The translations under genes were made by a program, and so were the position numbers. A model generated the notes under the pieces. That model made no database searches. It had not been told where the DNA came from and saw only the letters and a program-made list of their open reading frames with translations. Below are positions 19,077 to 23,174 of a DNA stretch of 23,174 nucleotides, one piece after another. This DNA is from Cochliopodium minus (taxonomy: Eukaryota > Discosea > Himatismenida > Cochliopodiidae). The stretch covers positions 47,677 through 70,850 of the forward strand of contig JAMYWO010000216.1 in the NCBI GenBank assembly GCA_024220525.1, in the 5' to 3' direction. Position 1 is the first letter of the stretch. Each line of letters starts with the position of its first letter.

Positions 19077-22000
19077 TTATTTAGGTTCAAATTTCAATTT
19101 CTTTTGTTGAAGGTTTCCATCATCAATCAATCTTTTTTTGGTATTAATGATCGAGTTAGAACGGAAAGTAGGATAGAATTCTCTAAAATCTTTTTCAACA
19201 CTTCTGAAACTAAATTTATTTTTAAAAAAGAAGAAAGATAAGAAATGGGTAATGAGTAATACAAAAGTATTAAAAGTTTATATGAATGAAAAAAAAGTTA
19301 CAAGACGATATCATTGGAGTAATCTCTCACATAATTAAGGAAATTGTAATGAAACTTCATTTTATCTGTATCAGAGAGACTGTTATTTCTGAAAATGTCA
19401 CTTTCGTACACTTCTTTCAAGATTCTGTTGTAATCTTATTAAAAAATAAAAAGAATGAAATAATAAAATTAAATAAATTAAATAAATTAAATAAATTAAA
19501 TAAATTAAATAAATTAAATAAATTAAATAAATTAAATAAATTAAATAAATTAAAATAAATAAAATAAATTAAATAAATTAAATTATAAAAAAAAATAATA
19601 AAAGAGTTACCTTCTTCATTTTCGGAGAAACAGGAAAGAAGGGAGAGAAAAGTGAGGAAGAGGGAGAGAGAAGAAGAAAAAGGGAGGTATTCTTCAAAAA
19701 GTTTTTTGGACTCATTTGGAGAATTACAGTTTTTAATCAAAAAATTGGAAAAGTGAATCACCAAAAAATTAATTTCCTCCGCAAAATTATTACTGTTTTC
19801 CCCCTTTTTCCCGTTGTTGGTATGATTGGTAGGGGTGGTGGTGTTTTCTTCAGGGTTGGAGGGAGTGGTGGTAGAAGAGGTGTTTCCAAATGTTTTGAAA
19901 AGTTGAAGAGAGGATGAATAAATGTGTTTCACCAATTGAAGATTTCCTATTAAAACATTATTAATACTTTTATTTTTAAAAAAAAATAACGAAAAAAGAA
20001 TCAAAATAACTGATAAAAATACTTGAAATAATTTATAAAAAATTAAATTGAATAAAATAAAACTATATTGAAATAAAAAATAATAGAAATGAATAAAAAA
20101 TAAAATTAAAAATAAATAAAAAATAAAATAATAAATAAAAAATAAAATAATAAATAAAAATACCTTTGCGTTTTTGATAGTTGATGTGGTGAAGGATGGA
20201 TTCGAGGTGAAGATTATTACGTTCATATTTAAAAAGGTTTTTGTAAAGAAGAGAAACATCATCCAATTGGTATTGTTCACAAAAAGAAGCGTAATGAAGA
20301 AGAATGCTTGGTTTGTTTTTAAAAAAAACATTTACTGCCCTTTTCAATACTTTTTGTGCTGCCTCTATCTTGTTTACTTTTTCCAAATAATCACTGTATC
20401 TCACAAAATACTCTTCGTAATTTGCCTTTTTTTAAAAAAAAAACAATACATTTTAGCTTTTGAAAAATAACATTAATTTTAAAAATATATCAAAGTTAAT
20501 AAAAATTAAATTAATTTTAAAAAATAAATATATCAAAGTTAACAAAAATAAAATTAATTTTAAAAAATTTATTTTTTAGAAAAGAGTGATTAACAAAAAT
20601 TTGTTATAATAACAAGTATACTAATTTATTAAACAATTATAATTCATAAATGTATTCAGAATTTAAATAAATTATTAAATAAATAAATGATATTATGAAT
20701 TTTTAATAAAATTATTAAATGAAGAAATTACTATAATTAATATAAATGAAAATATAATTCTGAGATGGATAGTAAATTAAAATTGTAAAAGTAAAAGTTG
20801 TAAAGTAATAATGATAAAGTCGTAAAGTAATAATAAATTAAAGTAAAAGGAGGAAGAGGTGGAAGACTTTTTTTTTTTACATTCATTCCCTTTCTAAAAG
20901 AAAATTGAACTTTTTTTTTTTACTAATTTTTTTTAAAAAAAGACTGATCAAAAAACAAAAAAAAAATGAATTAAGAATCAAAAAGAAAGAAGTATATTCA
21001 AGAAATGAGATCAATTAAATATGATTGAAATTTAAAAAGATTATTAAAAATGTGATTTTTACTAAAAGATATAATTAAGATATCTTTAAGATATTATAGT
21101 TTAATAAAGATATAATTAAGATATCATAAAGATATTGAAAGGATTTAATAAGATATATTTAAAATATAATAGATATTAAAAGGCAAAGATAATAAAGATT
21201 AAAGTAATAAGGGGATGTATGAATAATTTAAATTATAAAGGAAAGGTTTATAATAGTTTGGTTATTTTATAAAAGGAATAAAAAGTATAAAACGATAGAA
21301 ATTAAATAAAAAGGGAAAAGAAGAAGGGAAAAAAAAAAGAAAAGATTTACACAAGCAATCAAACAACGTTCAAAGGTAGAAACAATACGAGGATGATCTT
21401 GAAGGGAAAGGACAAAATCAAGGTAAGAATGCCAGTTGAGAAGGTGATCTTGAGATTGTTCTTTGAAATGAAAGTAGTAACGAGTAGAGATGAGATCTTC
21501 GTACTTTTTCATTTCTTCCATTGTTTTTTGGGAAGTTTTGAAAAGGTCTTGCAATTTGTTTAAAAAGTCTTGTTTAAGTTGCTCAGGAGGTTTGTTGAGT
21601 TCAAGGTTCAATCCCTCCATTATCTTTCCATTTTCTACAAATTCATTTAAAGGTCTTTCGAATACTCTGTTGAAAAATTTATCGTAAAAAGAAGTCAATC
21701 CTTGTACCGGTATTCTTATCACTCTTGACAGCAATTCGTTTACTTTCCCATTGTTTCCTTTGCTTGTTTCATACTCTATATATTTTTCCCAAAATCCCCC
21801 ACTTGAATAATCCAATCCCACTACTTCACATCCTTCTTCAAATACTCTTTTTTTTTATTTTGTAATTAGATTAGGCTAAGATTTGGATTTGGATGAATTG
21901 TGTTTTACCTTCTTATTATATCTTCTTGAATATTTTGTTGAATGAGAAAACTGATATAATAAATCCAAATATCAACTGAATATCTAACTTCTTGGATTGC

Positions 22001-22350
22001 TTTTTCGTATATTGCCAAAGCTTTATCAAGATTACCAAAATTGTTTTCAAAAGAAGCATATTTTTCCCAATATACGTAACAATAAGGATATTCTGCTAAA
22101 AATGGTTCATAAATCTTGCGAATTTGATCTATATCATTCTTATTTTAAATAAAAAAGGAAAATAAGAAAAATTGTTAATTTATTTTCTAAAAGTTTTTTA
22201 CTTTTTGTTCAATCAATTGAAGCAAATAGGTCCATGAATCAAATGCAGCAGGATTATTTGTAACAATATCTAAATACTGATAATAAAAATTTAATTATGT
22301 CAAATTAAAAGGGTATTCATTCATTTTACTTTTTGTTCAGGATTTTCCAT
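19077..22350 (-). CDS. PRPF39: Pre-mRNA-processing factor Prp39 (U1 snRNP, HAT repeats)
   Basis: Eight exons: 22350-22330, 22276-22202, 22138-21909, 21846-21351, 20425-20164, 19946-19611, 19434-19302, 19209-19077; 561 residues (human PRPF39 is about 670). Half-a-TPR (HAT) repeats run through it: YLDIVTNNPAAFDSWTYLLQ, then YVYWEKYASFENNFGNLDKA, VFEEGCEVVGLDYSSGGFWE, RVIRIPVQGL, LLNWHSYLDFVLSLQDHPR, TFERCLIACANYEEYFVRYS, and YQKRKGNLQLVKHIY. The HFKEQSQDHLLNWHSYLDFV and FERCxIxC blocks are characteristic of Prp39. In fungi Prp39 pairs with Prp42, and in animals it homodimerises, to form part of U1 snRNP at 5' splice sites in the nucleus. The exon-6 insertion (TSSTTTPSNPEENTTTPTN) is low complexity. 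Exon 8 may instead use the AG 6 nt downstream. Intron 4 is exceptionally long. Confidence 0.9.
19466..19584 (+). repeat. 9-bp microsatellite in a Prp39 intron
   Basis: A near-perfect tandem array of AAATTAAAT units, about ten copies plus a slightly broken tail, inside the intron between exons 6 and 7 of the Prp39 gene. Its apparent frame (Leu-Asn-Lys repeats on the plus strand) is a by-product, not a gene. Confidence 0.92.
20426..21350 (-). other. Long (925-nt) intron of Prp39
   Basis: On the minus strand it begins TGT|GTAAAT and ends AAAAAAAG|GCA, joining FERCLIAC to ANYEEYF, an exact match to the family's FERCVISCALYEEF. It is several times longer than any other intron in the window. The content is AT-rich simple sequence with iterated AAGATAT-type motifs near 21060-21180. 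I see no nested open frame, RNA gene or mobile element in it. Confidence 0.8.
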
Positions 22351-22514
22351 CAATAAATAAAAGAGAAGATTTTTTTTTTTATTTAATATTTGAAAAAGGA
22401 TAACTGAAAAATTTTTATAAATCAAAATATAAATCAAAATATGAGGATTATTAGGATGATTATTTGTTCTTTTTCTTGAATAGAATTTATTTATAGTTTA
22501 ATATTAAATAATTA

Positions 22515-23174
22515 TTAAAATAAAATTTTTTTGATTAAGATTCTCAAAAGGATAGGAGAAAGAAAAGAAAGGAAAGTAGATCTTTTGTTGACAGAAAATA
22601 AATAAAGGAGAGAAGTCAAAAGGTATTGAAGTTCATTGGTTTTTCTTGTTTGATTGTAATAAGAGAGGAGAGATTGGGAAAGTAAATTTTCTTTTTTTTC
22701 TCCTTCAATCAAAGAATTGAAAAGATTAAAAGAAGATCTGATAGATAGAGATTCTTTAAAACCAAAAAAAGGAAAAGGAAGAAGAGTAGAATAAATAGTA
22801 GAGTATGGTTCAATCATGTTTCTTTTGTTCGAATAAGTAGAAAAAGTGTGAATTTGAAAATCAAACTCTATTTCCCTTTCCCACCCCCCTTTTCCTGCAT
22901 CTAATTCCCATTCTCCCTCTCTTCTGATCTCCTCTTCTTTTATTTCTTCTATCATTTCTCTTATTTTTTCTCTTATTTCTTTAGCATCATTTCTTGTCTC
23001 TCTAATTTCTCTTGTCTCTCTTGCATCATTCATTCTTATTTCTCTAATTTCTCTTGTCTCTCTTGCATCATTCATTCTTATTTCTGTTGTCTCTTTTATT
23101 TCTTTTGTTGTTTCTCCCTCTCTTATTTCTCTTTCATCACTTTCTTCTTTTATTTCCTTTTGATTTCTGTTGAT
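22515..23174 (-). CDS. Arg/Glu-repeat protein of unknown function (5' end missing)
   Basis: One reading frame is open from the right edge to a TAA at 22515, giving 219 residues without the N-terminus. I do not recognise it. The first 100 residues are a highly charged Arg/Glu/Ile helix built from an imperfect 14-residue repeat (RMNDARETREIREI and variants). The C-terminal 120 residues are quite different: aromatic and Leu/Ser-rich (YSTLLPFPFFGFKESLSI, then LLTSLLYLFSVNK and FLSFLSPILLRILIKK), predicted helical. The final hydrophobic stretch is not long enough to call a membrane anchor with confidence. Its stop lies 164 bp upstream of the Prp39 start, so it is a separate gene. It could be an RE/RS-type nuclear protein, but only composition supports that. 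Confidence 0.6.
   Translation of the reverse strand: MNRNQKEIKEESDEREIREGETTKEIKETTEIRMNDARETREIREIRMNDARETREIRETRNDAKEIREKIREMIEEIKEEEIRREGEWELDAGKGGWEREIEFDFQIHTFSTYSNKRNMIEPYSTIYSTLLPFPFFGFKESLSIRSSFNLFNSLIEGEKKENLLSQSLLSYYNQTRKTNELQYLLTSLLYLFSVNKRSTFLSFLSPILLRILIKKILF
22999..23082 (-). repeat. 42-bp tandem repeat, two copies
   Basis: Positions 22999-23040 and 23041-23082 are near-identical direct repeats, equal to 14 codons of the Arg/Glu-repeat protein. Degenerate relatives extend on both sides. The repeat is in frame, so copy-number changes would leave the protein readable. Confidence 0.85.

Noticed and set aside
19286-19558. Plus-strand frame ending in Leu-Asn-Lys repeats
   Set aside because: It reads a 9-bp AT microsatellite inside a Prp39 intron and the antisense of a Prp39 exon.

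Overview
The window is nuclear DNA from an AT-rich, intron-dense protist. Exons are moderately AT-rich, while introns and intergenic DNA are runs of A and T. TAA and TGA both act as stops, so the code looks standard. Introns are GT-AG, typically 47-150 nt, with donors mostly GTAAA(T/A). The domain repertoire (RCC1, RasGEF, F-box, kelch, PPPDE, DUF6817) and style recall amoeboid protists such as Anaeramoeba, but the sequence alone does not fix the species. I rebuilt gene models by joining reading frames across phase-compatible splice sites. About 58 introns are supported, and every complete model closes to a whole number of codons.

Layout: 1-2148 (-) RCC1 propeller fused to a RasGEF, running off the left edge; 2432-3083 (-) divergent Ras-like GTPase with a CAAX box; 3284-4519 (-) degenerate PPPDE/DeSI domain fused to a PITH domain; 4685-5759 (-) Mahogunin-type RING E3 ligase; 6030-7332 (+) phosducin-like protein 2/3; 7387-8704 (-) putative permuted papain-like cysteine hydrolase with a GC-AG intron; 8787-12251 (+) F-box plus DUF6817 plus helical repeat protein, interrupted by an assembly gap; 12323-15192 (-) kelch propeller with a C-terminal F-box; 15577-16409 (+) C1orf131/DUF4602 homologue; 16500-18828 (-) SR-like splicing factor (RRM, CCHC knuckle, long RYRGGE repeats); 19077-22350 (-) Prp39; 22515 to the right edge (-) Arg/Glu-repeat protein.

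The genes are packed head-to-head and tail-to-tail with 54-384 bp between them. Three themes recur: small-GTPase signalling (left end), ubiquitin/proteasome/chaperone functions (centre), and RNA processing (right end: SSU processome factor, SR protein, U1 snRNP Prp39). This is ordinary eukaryotic gene neighbourhood, not an operon. No tRNA, rRNA, transposon or CRISPR was seen.

The most notable items are the RCC1-RasGEF and PPPDE-PITH fusions, two proteins with lost catalytic residues, a 12-nt microexon, a GC-AG intron, the inverted kelch/F-box order, a strongly strand-asymmetric polypurine repeat, and an N-gap flanked by identical 77-bp copies that is almost certainly an assembly artefact.
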